This document shows, one piece after another, positions 8,485 to 16,279 of a stretch of 42,685 nucleotides of DNA; position 1 is the first letter of the stretch, and the number at the start of each line of letters is the position of its first letter. A program made the position numbers and the translations under genes. This DNA is from Caproiciproducens galactitolivorans (GTDB taxonomy: Bacteria > Bacillota > Clostridia > Oscillospirales > Acutalibacteraceae). The stretch spans positions 1 through 42,685 of the forward strand of contig NZ_JAPOHA010000014.1 of the NCBI RefSeq assembly GCF_026672255.1, written 5' to 3'. The notes beneath the pieces were generated by a model. The model saw nothing but the letters and a program-made list of their open reading frames with translations, was not told the DNA's origin and made no database searches.

Positions 8485-8631
8485 ATCAACACAAATCAAC
8501 ATCGTATAAATTCATTTTGTAAATATTATATAGGATATACACAATTATGTAAATAGTTTTGATAAAATAATATATATAACCGTCTAAAAACCATTGACAC
8601 TCCAACACGATTATGATATAATTCAACACGA
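8485..8631. promoter_or_regulatory. Candidate DeoR operator repeats in the divergent control region
   Basis: Four copies of a (T/C)CAACA(C/T) element occur in the 384-base gap between deoR and the aldolase gene, beginning at 8486, 8496, 8602 and 8623. The first pair is spaced 10 bp apart and the second pair 21 bp apart, close to one and two helical turns; the pairs lie 106 bp apart. The last two share the longer CAACACGA and straddle the spacer and -10 of the downstream promoter, where a bound repressor would block polymerase. DeoR-family operators are often short direct repeats. The assignment to this DeoR is inference. Confidence 0.45.
8594..8622 (+). promoter_or_regulatory. Sigma-A promoter of the aldolase-PTS operon
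   Basis: A perfect TTGACA at 8594-8599 and a perfect TATAAT at 8617-8622 with a 17-base spacer. Transcription would start near 8629, about 50 bases before the aldolase start codon. Such a consensus promoter needs a repressor to be controlled, which agrees with the adjacent DeoR gene. Confidence 0.85.
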
Positions 8632-8678
8632 ATCCAAAAGATAACGAAACATACAAAAACTAAGAATGGAGAGATAAG

Positions 8679-9407
8679 ATGTTTGTCCAGGATCACTACC
8701 CGGCCGATGATGAAGCAAAAGAAGCAATCGTCAAATACGGACGCGGTTTATTTGAACACGGATATGTGGTTTCCAATGATGGAAATATAACGGTTAAGGT
8801 TTCGGAAAATGAAGTCTGGTGTACGCCTACCGATGTATCCAAGGGAGCGATGACACCGGAAATGATGACCAAACTCGACTTGGACGGCAATATTCTGGCA
8901 GGCGCCGGAAATCCTTCTTCTGAAGTAAAAATGCATTTACGTGTCTATAAGGAAAACCCGGATGTCCGCGCGGTTGTGCACGCGCATCCGATTTATGCGA
9001 CAACCTTCTCCATTGCCGGTATTGCGCTGGATGAGCCCACGTTAATGGAAGCTTTAATGCAGATCGGCTGCGTACCGGTTGCCAAATATGCAAAGCCCGG
9101 TGTGGAAGAGGTCCCCGACAGTATTGCTCCATTCTGCAAAAAATATAACGCCGTTCTTCTTTCCAACCACGGAGCCCTTACCTGGGGCGATTCCATCGGA
9201 ATGGCATACCGCCGGATGGAAGTACTCGAAGACTATGCGAAGGTCACGTTTAATTTACATATGCTCGGCAAGACCCGTTTCCTGACGAACGATCAGCTGG
9301 CCGGTCTCGACGAACGCCGCCGTCTCGGCGGATTTTCCCCGGTCCCGATGCCGCTCGGCGTAAATGAGCCGCAGAATACGACGGATGTCCTGCCGAAGAT
9401 CGGCTGA
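8679..9407 (+). CDS. Class II aldolase/adducin family enzyme (FucA-like aldolase or OtnC-like decarboxylase)
   Basis: A 242-residue zinc-dependent class II aldolase-family protein. The phosphate-binding segment SNDGNIT, the catalytic Glu82 (PSSEVKMH) and zinc ligands His101 and His103 (HAHP) and His164 (NHGA) are all present. Family members cleave ketose 1-phosphates (FucA, RhaD), epimerise ribulose 5-phosphate (AraD) or decarboxylate 3-oxo-tetronate 4-phosphate (OtnC). It is the first gene of the PTS operon, so its substrate probably derives from the PTS sugar phosphate. Neighbouring tetrulose-phosphate enzymes make either retro-aldol cleavage to dihydroxyacetone phosphate or an OtnC-like decarboxylation plausible; sequence alone does not decide. 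The start follows GGAGAG. Confidence 0.87.
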   Translation: MFVQDHYPADDEAKEAIVKYGRGLFEHGYVVSNDGNITVKVSENEVWCTPTDVSKGAMTPEMMTKLDLDGNILAGAGNPSSEVKMHLRVYKENPDVRAVVHAHPIYATTFSIAGIALDEPTLMEALMQIGCVPVAKYAKPGVEEVPDSIAPFCKKYNAVLLSNHGALTWGDSIGMAYRRMEVLEDYAKVTFNLHMLGKTRFLTNDQLAGLDERRRLGGFSPVPMPLGVNEPQNTTDVLPKIG

Positions 9408-9456
9408 AAAATCCGCCCGGATTTCTTTAAATCGGTATGAAAAGAGGACATACTAC

Positions 9457-9909
9457 ATGCTAAGTAAAGATCTGATACGTCTTGACCTTGATGTTGCGAA
9501 CCGGGAAGAAGCGATTCGCATATTGGCCGAAGATTTTGTAAAAGCCGGTGTTGTAAAGCCCAGTTTTGTAGACGCTGTACTCGAGCGGGAACAGCGTTCC
9601 CCAACGGCGCTGCCGGCTGTGGCTTACGACATTGCCATTCCCCATACGGTGAGTGAGCATGTTATTACCCCTGCAATGAACATCGCCGTCCTGAAGCATC
9701 CGGTTGCATTTCAGCAGATGGGGTCGCCGGAAATTACCCTTCACCCGCAGGTGCTGTTCATGCTTGCGATCAGCGATCCGAAGGATCAGCTTTCGCTGCT
9801 GCGCCGGATTATGAAGATGCTGCAGAACAAGGAATTGCTGAATCAGGTACGCGAAGCAAAAACAAAGGACGGGATTTACGATTTGCTGCAACCGGTAATC
9901 GACGTCTGA
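9457..9909 (+). CDS. PTS EIIA component, galactitol/fructose type
   Basis: A 150-residue PTS EIIA domain of the fructose/mannitol/galactitol type (PTS_EIIA type 2). The phosphorylated residue is His63 in IAIPHT. ATG 9457 lies after AAGAGG; a longer reading upstream overlaps the aldolase gene and has no family match. It takes phosphate from HPr and passes it to the EIIB cysteine encoded next. The three EII components are separate polypeptides, as in the GatABC galactitol system. Confidence 0.9.
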   Translation: MLSKDLIRLDLDVANREEAIRILAEDFVKAGVVKPSFVDAVLEREQRSPTALPAVAYDIAIPHTVSEHVITPAMNIAVLKHPVAFQQMGSPEITLHPQVLFMLAISDPKDQLSLLRRIMKMLQNKELLNQVREAKTKDGIYDLLQPVIDV

Positions 9910-9987
9910 CGCTTTTTTCCGACATTAATGCCGAGGCTGACGCCAAGGCGTTAAAATGACAATATTATTTAAAGGGAGTGCGTTTCT

Positions 9988-10290
9988 ATGGCAACAAGAA
10001 TTAGGATTCTGTCTGTTTGTGGTTCAGGTGTTGTAACCTCTTCCATGGTGGCAAACAAGTTGAAGGACATGTTTGCGGAAAAAGGCTATGACGCAGAGAC
10101 CGTCGAGGCCAATTCCAGCGAGGTGGAAGGCTGCTGCAGCCGTCAGCATTTTGATTTGATTGCGTATGCCAGCCCAATCGGCGACAACTGCGGCGTGCCT
10201 GCTTTCAATGCAATCGGTCTTATCACCGGAATGGGCGAGGACGAATTTATGGAGGAGGCGATCGAAGCGCTGCATAAAGCCGGAAAGTAA
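9988..10290 (+). CDS. PTS EIIB component, galactitol family (GatB-like)
   Basis: A 100-residue EIIB domain. The phosphocysteine is Cys11 within VCGSGVVTSS, a P-loop-like motif typical of lactose/galactitol-type EIIB, in a small alpha/beta fold. It hands phosphate from EIIA His63 to the incoming substrate at EIIC. AAAGGGAG precedes the start. It lies 78 bases after the EIIA gene, a gap with no clear terminator. Confidence 0.92.
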   Translation: MATRIRILSVCGSGVVTSSMVANKLKDMFAEKGYDAETVEANSSEVEGCCSRQHFDLIAYASPIGDNCGVPAFNAIGLITGMGEDEFMEEAIEALHKAGK

Positions 10291-10389
10291 ACGGGAGGAT
10301 CTCTTAAAAGGCAAGAATATTGCGGATTAAGAGGGAAAAGAAATGCGTGAGTTCAGCATTTCAAAAATCAGAAATTGGGAGGATTAACA

Positions 10390-11814
10390 ATGTTTTTTAC
10401 GGCAGTAAAAACCTTCTTTGACACATTCGGACCAGTTGTATTTGTGCCAGTTGTAATCTTCATCATTGCGGTCGCTCTGAAAGTTCCTGTAAAAAAGGCT
10501 TTCATGTCCGGTTTGTCCGCGGGTGTTGGCTTGGAAGGGTTTAACCTGGTTATCGGCGCTTACAGCCCCATTATCACTCCGGTCATCAATCAGCTCGTTA
10601 AGGATACCGGAATTAAATTGAACATCCTTGATATGGGCTGGCAAACCACTTCCATTATAGCCTATTCGACAAACATCGGCATGGTTTATCTGGTGATCGC
10701 CATTGTTCTTCAGATCGTATTGTTCCTCACACGTTATACAAACGTTTTCCAGGCGGGAGACCTTTGGAACAACTATTCCTACATGGCGTGGGGCTCCGTA
10801 CTGTTCCTTCTCACCGGAAACTTCGCATTGAGCCTGGCCTGCATGATTGTTCAGCAGCTGTTCACACTCTGCTTTACAGAAGTCATCGAGGAAAGATGGT
10901 CCAAGTATTATCATTATCCGAACTGCACAATCGCATCCTTACATACTGCTACCGTCGGCGTATATGCAATCGGTATGAACTGGCTGCTGAATCGTATGGG
11001 CCTTTATAAGGTAAAGGCGGACCCTGAAAGCTTCCGCAAACGCTTCGGCTTCCTTGGCGAGCCTATGACACTGGGCCTTCTGCTCGGCTTGTTCATCGGC
11101 ATCATCGGCAACATCAAGCACCTGGGCGAGCTCAAATCCTGGGGCACAATCCTTGTCTGCGGCGTTGCCACCGCTTCCGTTATGGCTGTTTTCCCGAAGA
11201 TCTCCGGTATTTTCGCCGGTTCCTTCGGACCGATCACGGAAGCTTCCAAGAAGTCTGTTAAAGGCACAAAGGGCGAGTGGTATCTGGCGGTTAACGATGC
11301 CTGCGGTTACGGCGAAACAGCCACACTGATTTCCGGTATCGTTCTGATGCCGATCGTTCTGCTCCTTTCCTTCGTGCTTCCGGGCAACCAGACCCTGCCG
11401 ATGCTTGATCTTGTTGCTATTCCATATGTAATCCAGCCTTGTGTTGCCTGCTCAAACGGCAACATGCTGAAATCCATCATCTCCGGCGGCATCTTCTGTG
11501 TGATTTTCCTGTATTGCTGCACAATGACCGGCGGCGCATTTACAGAAGTTGCCAAGAGTGTCGGTACGATTAAGCTTGAGGCCGGCGTCATGATGATTAC
11601 CAGTTTCATCATCCTTGGTCAGCCTGTCGGCGCAATTATCTTCATGGCGTTCCTTTCTCAGAATCCGTTCGCCATTGCGGCGGTTATCGTAGCTTATGTA
11701 TTCTGCTATGTCTTCGTACGCAAGAACCGCACAAAGATCCATGCATGGATCGAAGAAGAGGCGCTCAATCCCGGCCACGAGAAGGTCAACACAACGCCTG
11801 CTGCTGCACAATAA
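10390..11814 (+). CDS. PTS EIIC permease, galactitol family (GatC-like)
   Basis: A 474-residue polytopic membrane protein with about ten or more hydrophobic segments and the GVGLEGFNLVIG signature of galactitol-family EIIC, followed by NILDMGWQ. It forms the inner-membrane channel and substrate site. ATG 10390 follows GGGAGG. Members of this family carry galactitol, other pentitols and hexitols, and substrates still unassigned, so the sugar is open. With the neighbouring catabolic genes, a C4/C5 polyol or sugar acid phosphorylated at a terminal CH2OH during uptake is the natural guess. A rho-independent terminator follows. Confidence 0.92.
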   Translation: MFFTAVKTFFDTFGPVVFVPVVIFIIAVALKVPVKKAFMSGLSAGVGLEGFNLVIGAYSPIITPVINQLVKDTGIKLNILDMGWQTTSIIAYSTNIGMVYLVIAIVLQIVLFLTRYTNVFQAGDLWNNYSYMAWGSVLFLLTGNFALSLACMIVQQLFTLCFTEVIEERWSKYYHYPNCTIASLHTATVGVYAIGMNWLLNRMGLYKVKADPESFRKRFGFLGEPMTLGLLLGLFIGIIGNIKHLGELKSWGTILVCGVATASVMAVFPKISGIFAGSFGPITEASKKSVKGTKGEWYLAVNDACGYGETATLISGIVLMPIVLLLSFVLPGNQTLPMLDLVAIPYVIQPCVACSNGNMLKSIISGGIFCVIFLYCCTMTGGAFTEVAKSVGTIKLEAGVMMITSFIILGQPVGAIIFMAFLSQNPFAIAAVIVAYVFCYVFVRKNRTKIHAWIEEEALNPGHEKVNTTPAAAQ

Positions 11815-11890
11815 TTTTGCAATCCGGTAATGATCCACTACCGTCCCAGCAATGCATTCCAGTATCGACCCAATAATGAATAGAATTGAA

Positions 11891-11940
11891 AAGAAAAGGT
11901 GCCGCACTGTTTCGGCGGTGTGCCGCCTTTTCTTTTTCTT
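11891..11940 (+). terminator. Rho-independent terminator after the EIIC gene
   Basis: A long hairpin with AAGAAAAGG pairing to CCTTTTCTT at its base and a further seven mostly GC or GU pairs above a single mismatch, with a loop around 11908-11917 and a T-rich tail to 11940. It separates the aldolase-PTS operon from the enzyme I/HPr unit. Confidence 0.85.
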
Positions 11941-12014
11941 AAAAATCCTTTAAAGATTCTGATGCGCGCTGCGCACATGTCCGGAAAGCTTTTAAAGTCA
12001 GGGAGGAATTCGAA

Positions 12015-13733
12015 TTGGTGTATCAGGGAAATCCGGTGTCCGAAGGGATCGCAATGGGGAAAGTTATGCTGTATGAGCCGTTTATACCCGTAGTTGACGG
12101 TACGGCGATCTCCAAAGAAGAAATACCGGCGGCGTTGAGCCATTATAAAAATGCGCGCGGCGGCGCGAAAGAGGAACTGGAGGCATTGCATTCCCGGCTC
12201 CGGCAGGATGACCCCGGGAAAGCCAAGATCATAAAGGCTCATATGGACATCCTGTTTGATGTAGCCATGGAAGAGGAAATCCAGGACGCGATTTCCGACG
12301 GAAAAAGCACGGAAGCGGCTGTGGACAAAATCTTCCGCAAATACATCAGAATAATCGGCAAATCCGCGGATGAGCGGATTCGTGAGCGCGCTTCCGATCT
12401 GGAGGACGTAAGGTGCCGCCTGCTGCGGAACTGTATGGGCGTGAAAGAAAAAAATCTTGCGTTTTTAACCGATCCGGTTGTTGTTGTGGCAAAGGATTTA
12501 TTCCCGTCCGACACCGCTTCCATGGACCGTAAAAAAGTTCTTGCGATTGTTACCGAAGTGGGCGGCCCCACTTCGCATACGGCGATTATCGCGCGCAGCT
12601 ATGAAATTCCGGCTCTTCTCGGCGTGCCGAATATTCTTTCCGGGCTTCAGAACGGCCAGCAGGTAATTGTCGACGCTGTGGAGGGCAGCCTGATTACCGA
12701 TCCGACCGACGAGGAACAAAAGGCTTATAAGGAAAAAGAGATTCGGTTTCAGGAGAAGGCCGCGGAAACCAGGCAGTACCTTGAAGGAGACGCCGTTACG
12801 AAAGACGGGGTTAAAATAGAGGTGGAACTGAATATCGGTTCCGCCAATGCACAGGAAATCCATGACATTCAGTATACAAACGGCGTGGGCCTTTTCCGCT
12901 CCGAATTTTTGTATATGGGAAGGGACACGCTGCCTTCGGAAGAAGAACAGTATAAGATTTACCGCAAGGTTCTGACGCAGGCGGGCGGCAATCCGGTTAC
13001 GCTGCGCACACTGGATATCGGCGGAGATAAGAAGCTGGACTGCATGGAGCTTCCGAAAGAAGACAACCCCTTCCTCGGCAACCGTGCGCTGCGGCTCTGC
13101 CTGCAGCACCGCGATATTTTTAAAACCCAGCTCCGTGCCGCGCTTCGTGCCGGAACCATCGGAAATCTGTGGATTATGTTCCCAATGGTGGGAAGCCTGG
13201 ATGATGTTCGCAGCGCCAAAGCGGTTGTCCGCGAGGTACAGCAGGATTTGGACCGCGAAAAGATTGAATATGGCAAAAACATCAAATTCGGCATTATGAT
13301 TGAAATCCCCGCAATTGCCATGATTGCGGATCTGGCGGTAAAAGAGGTTGATTTTGCAAGTATCGGCACCAATGACCTTTGCCAGTATACCACCGCAGTC
13401 GATCGCCTGAACCAGAACGTCGCAAGCTACTATCAAAGCTACCATCCGGCCATGTTCCGTCTCATCCGCTACACGGTCGAGCAGTTCAACAAAGCCGGAA
13501 AACCGATTGGGGTCTGCGGCGAACTGGGCGGCGACAAGCTTGCCATGCCGGTACTGCTTGGCTTTGGGATGCGCCGCATCAGCATGGGAATCGCTTCGCT
13601 TGCCCGCGCGAAAAAAATTATTTCCCGTCTGGATCTGAACCTTGCAAAGGAAATGGCGGACAAAGTATGCCGAATGGAAACGGCCGGGGATGTGGAAGCG
13701 TATCTGAAGGATTCGCTGAAAGATATTATTTAA
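12015..13733 (+). CDS. PTS enzyme I (phosphoenolpyruvate-protein phosphotransferase), first copy
   Basis: A 572-residue enzyme I. The N-terminal HPr-binding and swivelling domain carries the phosphohistidine His188 in GGPTSHTAIIAR. The C-terminal PEP-binding barrel shows GVGLFRSEFLYM, GTNDLCQYTTAVDR and the catalytic Cys501 in GVCGELGG. It starts at TTG 12015, with GGAGG 8 bases upstream, or possibly at the adjacent GTG 12018. It moves phosphate from PEP to HPr in the cytoplasm. HPr follows 12 bases later, and the nearest EII is the galactitol-type set upstream, so this copy may serve that transporter. A second, more typical clostridial ptsP lies at 17622, making this an apparent accessory enzyme I. 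Confidence 0.95.
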   Translation: MVYQGNPVSEGIAMGKVMLYEPFIPVVDGTAISKEEIPAALSHYKNARGGAKEELEALHSRLRQDDPGKAKIIKAHMDILFDVAMEEEIQDAISDGKSTEAAVDKIFRKYIRIIGKSADERIRERASDLEDVRCRLLRNCMGVKEKNLAFLTDPVVVVAKDLFPSDTASMDRKKVLAIVTEVGGPTSHTAIIARSYEIPALLGVPNILSGLQNGQQVIVDAVEGSLITDPTDEEQKAYKEKEIRFQEKAAETRQYLEGDAVTKDGVKIEVELNIGSANAQEIHDIQYTNGVGLFRSEFLYMGRDTLPSEEEQYKIYRKVLTQAGGNPVTLRTLDIGGDKKLDCMELPKEDNPFLGNRALRLCLQHRDIFKTQLRAALRAGTIGNLWIMFPMVGSLDDVRSAKAVVREVQQDLDREKIEYGKNIKFGIMIEIPAIAMIADLAVKEVDFASIGTNDLCQYTTAVDRLNQNVASYYQSYHPAMFRLIRYTVEQFNKAGKPIGVCGELGGDKLAMPVLLGFGMRRISMGIASLARAKKIISRLDLNLAKEMADKVCRMETAGDVEAYLKDSLKDII

Positions 13734-13745
13734 GGAGATATTTTC

Positions 13746-14024
13746 ATGTATTCAAGAAAAACTGTTATTGCAAACGCCACGGGACTTCATGCCCGCCCGG
13801 CATCCGATTTTATTGCGGCTGCCGGCGAATTTGAATCCAAGATTAAAATTCGCCGCGTCGGCGGAGATCCGGAAGAAGACGTGGGGAATGCGAAGAGCAT
13901 CATCAATGTGCTTGCGCTCGGTCTGGCACAGGGCGAGGAAGTGGAGCTTTCCGCGGAAGGCCCGGACGAGAAGCAGGCGGTTGACCGCCTGGTTGCGCTG
14001 ATCGATTCCAAATTCGGAGAGTAA
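13746..14024 (+). CDS. HPr family phosphocarrier protein
   Basis: A 92-residue HPr. His15 in GLHARPAS accepts phosphate from enzyme I, and Ser51 in NAKSII corresponds to the regulatory Ser46. The loop before that serine (around residues 38-45, GGDPEED) is about five residues longer than in Bacillus HPr, hence the shifted numbering. AAGGAG precedes the ATG, and the gene is coupled to the enzyme I gene. Whether HPr kinase still recognises the extended loop is not clear from sequence. Canonical length and motifs make the family assignment secure. Confidence 0.95.
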   Translation: MYSRKTVIANATGLHARPASDFIAAAGEFESKIKIRRVGGDPEEDVGNAKSIINVLALGLAQGEEVELSAEGPDEKQAVDRLVALIDSKFGE

Positions 14025-14071
14025 TCTGCCTTTTCGGGCGGTTCGCCTGAAAGCAACAGAGAGGATGGTTT

Positions 14072-14632
14072 ATGATGTATCCTATTGTTTATCAATTTAA
14101 ATCGACGATGGACGATTACAGGGAGATGACCTTTTTCTCCACTTTTTCGTTTCGGAAAGGTCAGAATATCGCAATCCTGCTTACATGGATTACAGGAACC
14201 ACGGCCTTTTTGCTGGATTTAGCAAAGGTGATCAAAATGACGGCAACCATCCATCTTTGTGCGCTGATGGTTGCCGTCACCATGCCGGTGCTTTTTGTGA
14301 GCTATCTGACCAATGTCCGCCGTTTTAAGATAAACGGCGCCGACTACCGCAAAAAGACCCATACGGTATTGCTGGGCAAAGACGATATACAATATAAGGA
14401 AAGCGGAAACATCCATACCGGCGCAGACAAATGGGACGATATTGCCTATGCCTTCGAAACGGATCATCTGTTTCTGCTTTACCGTACGTCGAACAATGCC
14501 GTCCTGCTTCCGAAAAGGAGCACGACGGAGAAGCAGATTGAAGAAACCCGTATCTGCCTTCAGGAAAAGCTCGGCGTGCGTTTTAAGATACGCTGCAGAA
14601 CAAAACCGAGGAAAAAAGCACAGACGGAATAA
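14072..14632 (+). CDS. YcxB-like membrane protein
   Basis: A 186-residue protein with two closely spaced transmembrane segments (about residues 34-50 and 57-76), followed by a soluble domain rich in aromatic and charged residues with WDDIAYAFET and FLLYRTSNNAVLLPKR. This matches the YcxB-like layout: a short N-terminal tail, a membrane hairpin and a PH-like cytoplasmic domain. The C-terminal tail is basic. GAGAGGA precedes ATG 14072; an ATG one codon later is equally possible. It follows HPr by 47 bases and is likely cotranscribed. The function of the family is unknown. Confidence 0.7.
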   Translation: MMYPIVYQFKSTMDDYREMTFFSTFSFRKGQNIAILLTWITGTTAFLLDLAKVIKMTATIHLCALMVAVTMPVLFVSYLTNVRRFKINGADYRKKTHTVLLGKDDIQYKESGNIHTGADKWDDIAYAFETDHLFLLYRTSNNAVLLPKRSTTEKQIEETRICLQEKLGVRFKIRCRTKPRKKAQTE

Positions 14633-14652
14633 AATTCCAACCGATCCCGTGA

Positions 14653-14679
14653 AAACGTTCATCTCAGCTTTGAACGTTT
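14653..14679. repeat. Perfect 9-bp inverted repeat, possible operator or weak terminator
   Basis: AAACGTTCA at 14653-14661 and TGAACGTTT at 14671-14679, separated by 9 bases. No T-run follows, so it is a poor rho-independent terminator. The left arm with flanking bases partly resembles a CcpA cre site, but the last positions do not match. It lies between the HPr/YcxB unit and the MBOAT promoter, where it could be an operator. Confidence 0.4.
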
Positions 14680-14806
14680 CAAACCGATTAAGCGATATAA
14701 AACGCATTTCTCCAACAGAATCATTGCGGAGCATGGCGGCACATCTGATAAGGAAGCCGTTATGCTTCGCTTTTTTATATTAATTGTTTCAGATTCGGGG
14801 AATCTC

Positions 14807-14835
14807 TTGAAAAAAGACTTGAGATAACGTAAAAT
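14807..14835 (+). promoter_or_regulatory. Sigma-A promoter of the MBOAT-DHHW operon
   Basis: TTGAAA at 14807-14812 and TAAAAT at 14830-14835 with a 17-base spacer, about 35 bases before the MBOAT start codon. Confidence 0.65.
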
Positions 14836-14868
14836 AAAAGTATTATAAGAACGCAAAGGAACGTTAGA

Positions 14869-16257
14869 ATGATTTTCAGCAGTTTATTTTTCGTATTTGT
14901 ATTTTTACCCGTGGTATTAGCTGTTTATTTCCTTGTTCCGAGGAAATTCAAAAACCTCTGTCTGTTTCTTTTCAGCTTGCTGTTTTACGCCTGGGGAGAA
15001 CCGGTCTATGTTTTTCTGATGCTGTTTACCACCGGGTTTGACTATATTATGGGGCATTTTATCGAGAAATACCGAAATACGCCTTATTCCCGCCCTTTAT
15101 TAATTTTCAGTATTTGTGTAAATCTCGGCCTGCTCGGGTTCTTTAAATACTCGGGTTTGCTGGTTCAGACGGTCAATTCCCTTTCCGGGCTGGCTCTGGC
15201 GGTTCCCGAAGTGGCGCTGCCGATCGGCATTTCCTTTTACACCTTCGAATCCCTTTCCTATAATATTGATATCTATCGCGGGGAAGCGCCCGCGCAGCGC
15301 AATATCATCGATTTCGGCACCTATATCGCCTTTTTCCCGCATCTTGTGGCCGGGCCGATTGTCCGCTATGAATATCTGGCGGATCAGCTCCAAAACCGGC
15401 AGGAAACGCTGGAAAAGTTTACAGCCGGCGGCAAGCGGTTTCTGGTGGGCTTGTTTAAAAAGATTCTGCTTGCAAACAATTTAGCCATTCTGGCCGATAA
15501 AGTACAGTATATGGGGAACCCCAGCACGCTTTCCGCGTGGCTTGGCGCGCTTGCGTTTACCTTTCAAATCTATTTTGACTTTTCCGGTTATTCGGATATG
15601 GCGATCGGCCTTGCCGGAATGTTTGGCTTTCAGATTCCGGAAAACTTCAATTATCCCTATATTTCCCACAGTGTTTCGGAATTCTGGCGCCGCTGGCATA
15701 TTACGCTGGGTTCCTGGTTCCGCGAATATGTCTATATCCCGCTGGGCGGAAACCGCTGCTCCAGGCTGAAAAACGTGCGGAACCTCGCCATTGTCTGGGT
15801 GCTGACCGGAATTTGGCACGGCGCAAGCTGGAATTTTGCTTTCTGGGGCGCTTATTACGGCCTTTTGATTATCTGCGAAAAGCTGTTTCTGCAAAAATGG
15901 CTGGATCGGATTCCCCGGTTCTTCCAATGGCTTTATAGCTTTTTGGCCGCGGTTATCGGATGGGTTTTCTTTTCCTATCTGGATATCCGGAAAGCGTTCG
16001 GCGTGGTTTGCGCCATGTTCGGATTCGCGCCCGGAGCGGACAGCCTTGGCGTTTATTCGCTGATTACCTGCGCGCCGCTTTTAATCGTTGCGGCGCTGTG
16101 CAGTTCCACGCTGGTGAAAACGCTGGCGGACAAGCTGCGTAAAAGCGGAACGGCGGGAAAAATCGTATGGAGCGCCGGTTTCGTCTGTCTGCTGCTTATT
16201 TCCCTGTCTTTTCTGGTGGGGAACGCGTATAATCCGTTTTTGTATTTCCGCTTCTGA
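14869..16257 (+). CDS. MBOAT family membrane-bound O-acyltransferase (AlgI/PatA-like)
   Basis: A 462-residue polytopic membrane protein of the MBOAT family. Hydrophobic segments run through its length, with the family hallmarks PIGISFYTFESLSY, FPHLVAGPIVR, YFDFSGYSDMAIG, SEFWRRWHITLG and the invariant catalytic His317 in GIWHGASWNF. AlgI-type members carry acetyl groups across the membrane so that a partner protein can O-acetylate an extracellular polysaccharide. Its partner is the DHHW protein encoded 22 bases downstream. AAAGGAA precedes the start. The acceptor (cell-wall polymer or exopolysaccharide) cannot be told from the window, since no glycosyltransferases are nearby. Confidence 0.92.
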   Translation: MIFSSLFFVFVFLPVVLAVYFLVPRKFKNLCLFLFSLLFYAWGEPVYVFLMLFTTGFDYIMGHFIEKYRNTPYSRPLLIFSICVNLGLLGFFKYSGLLVQTVNSLSGLALAVPEVALPIGISFYTFESLSYNIDIYRGEAPAQRNIIDFGTYIAFFPHLVAGPIVRYEYLADQLQNRQETLEKFTAGGKRFLVGLFKKILLANNLAILADKVQYMGNPSTLSAWLGALAFTFQIYFDFSGYSDMAIGLAGMFGFQIPENFNYPYISHSVSEFWRRWHITLGSWFREYVYIPLGGNRCSRLKNVRNLAIVWVLTGIWHGASWNFAFWGAYYGLLIICEKLFLQKWLDRIPRFFQWLYSFLAAVIGWVFFSYLDIRKAFGVVCAMFGFAPGADSLGVYSLITCAPLLIVAALCSSTLVKTLADKLRKSGTAGKIVWSAGFVCLLLISLSFLVGNAYNPFLYFRF

Positions 16258-16279
16258 TTTTATATGCGAAAGGTGAAAA

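Noticed and set aside
14650-14663. CcpA cre site
   Set aside because: The right half lacks the final CA of the consensus, and the position is downstream of ptsH rather than at a promoter; kept only as an unassigned inverted repeat.
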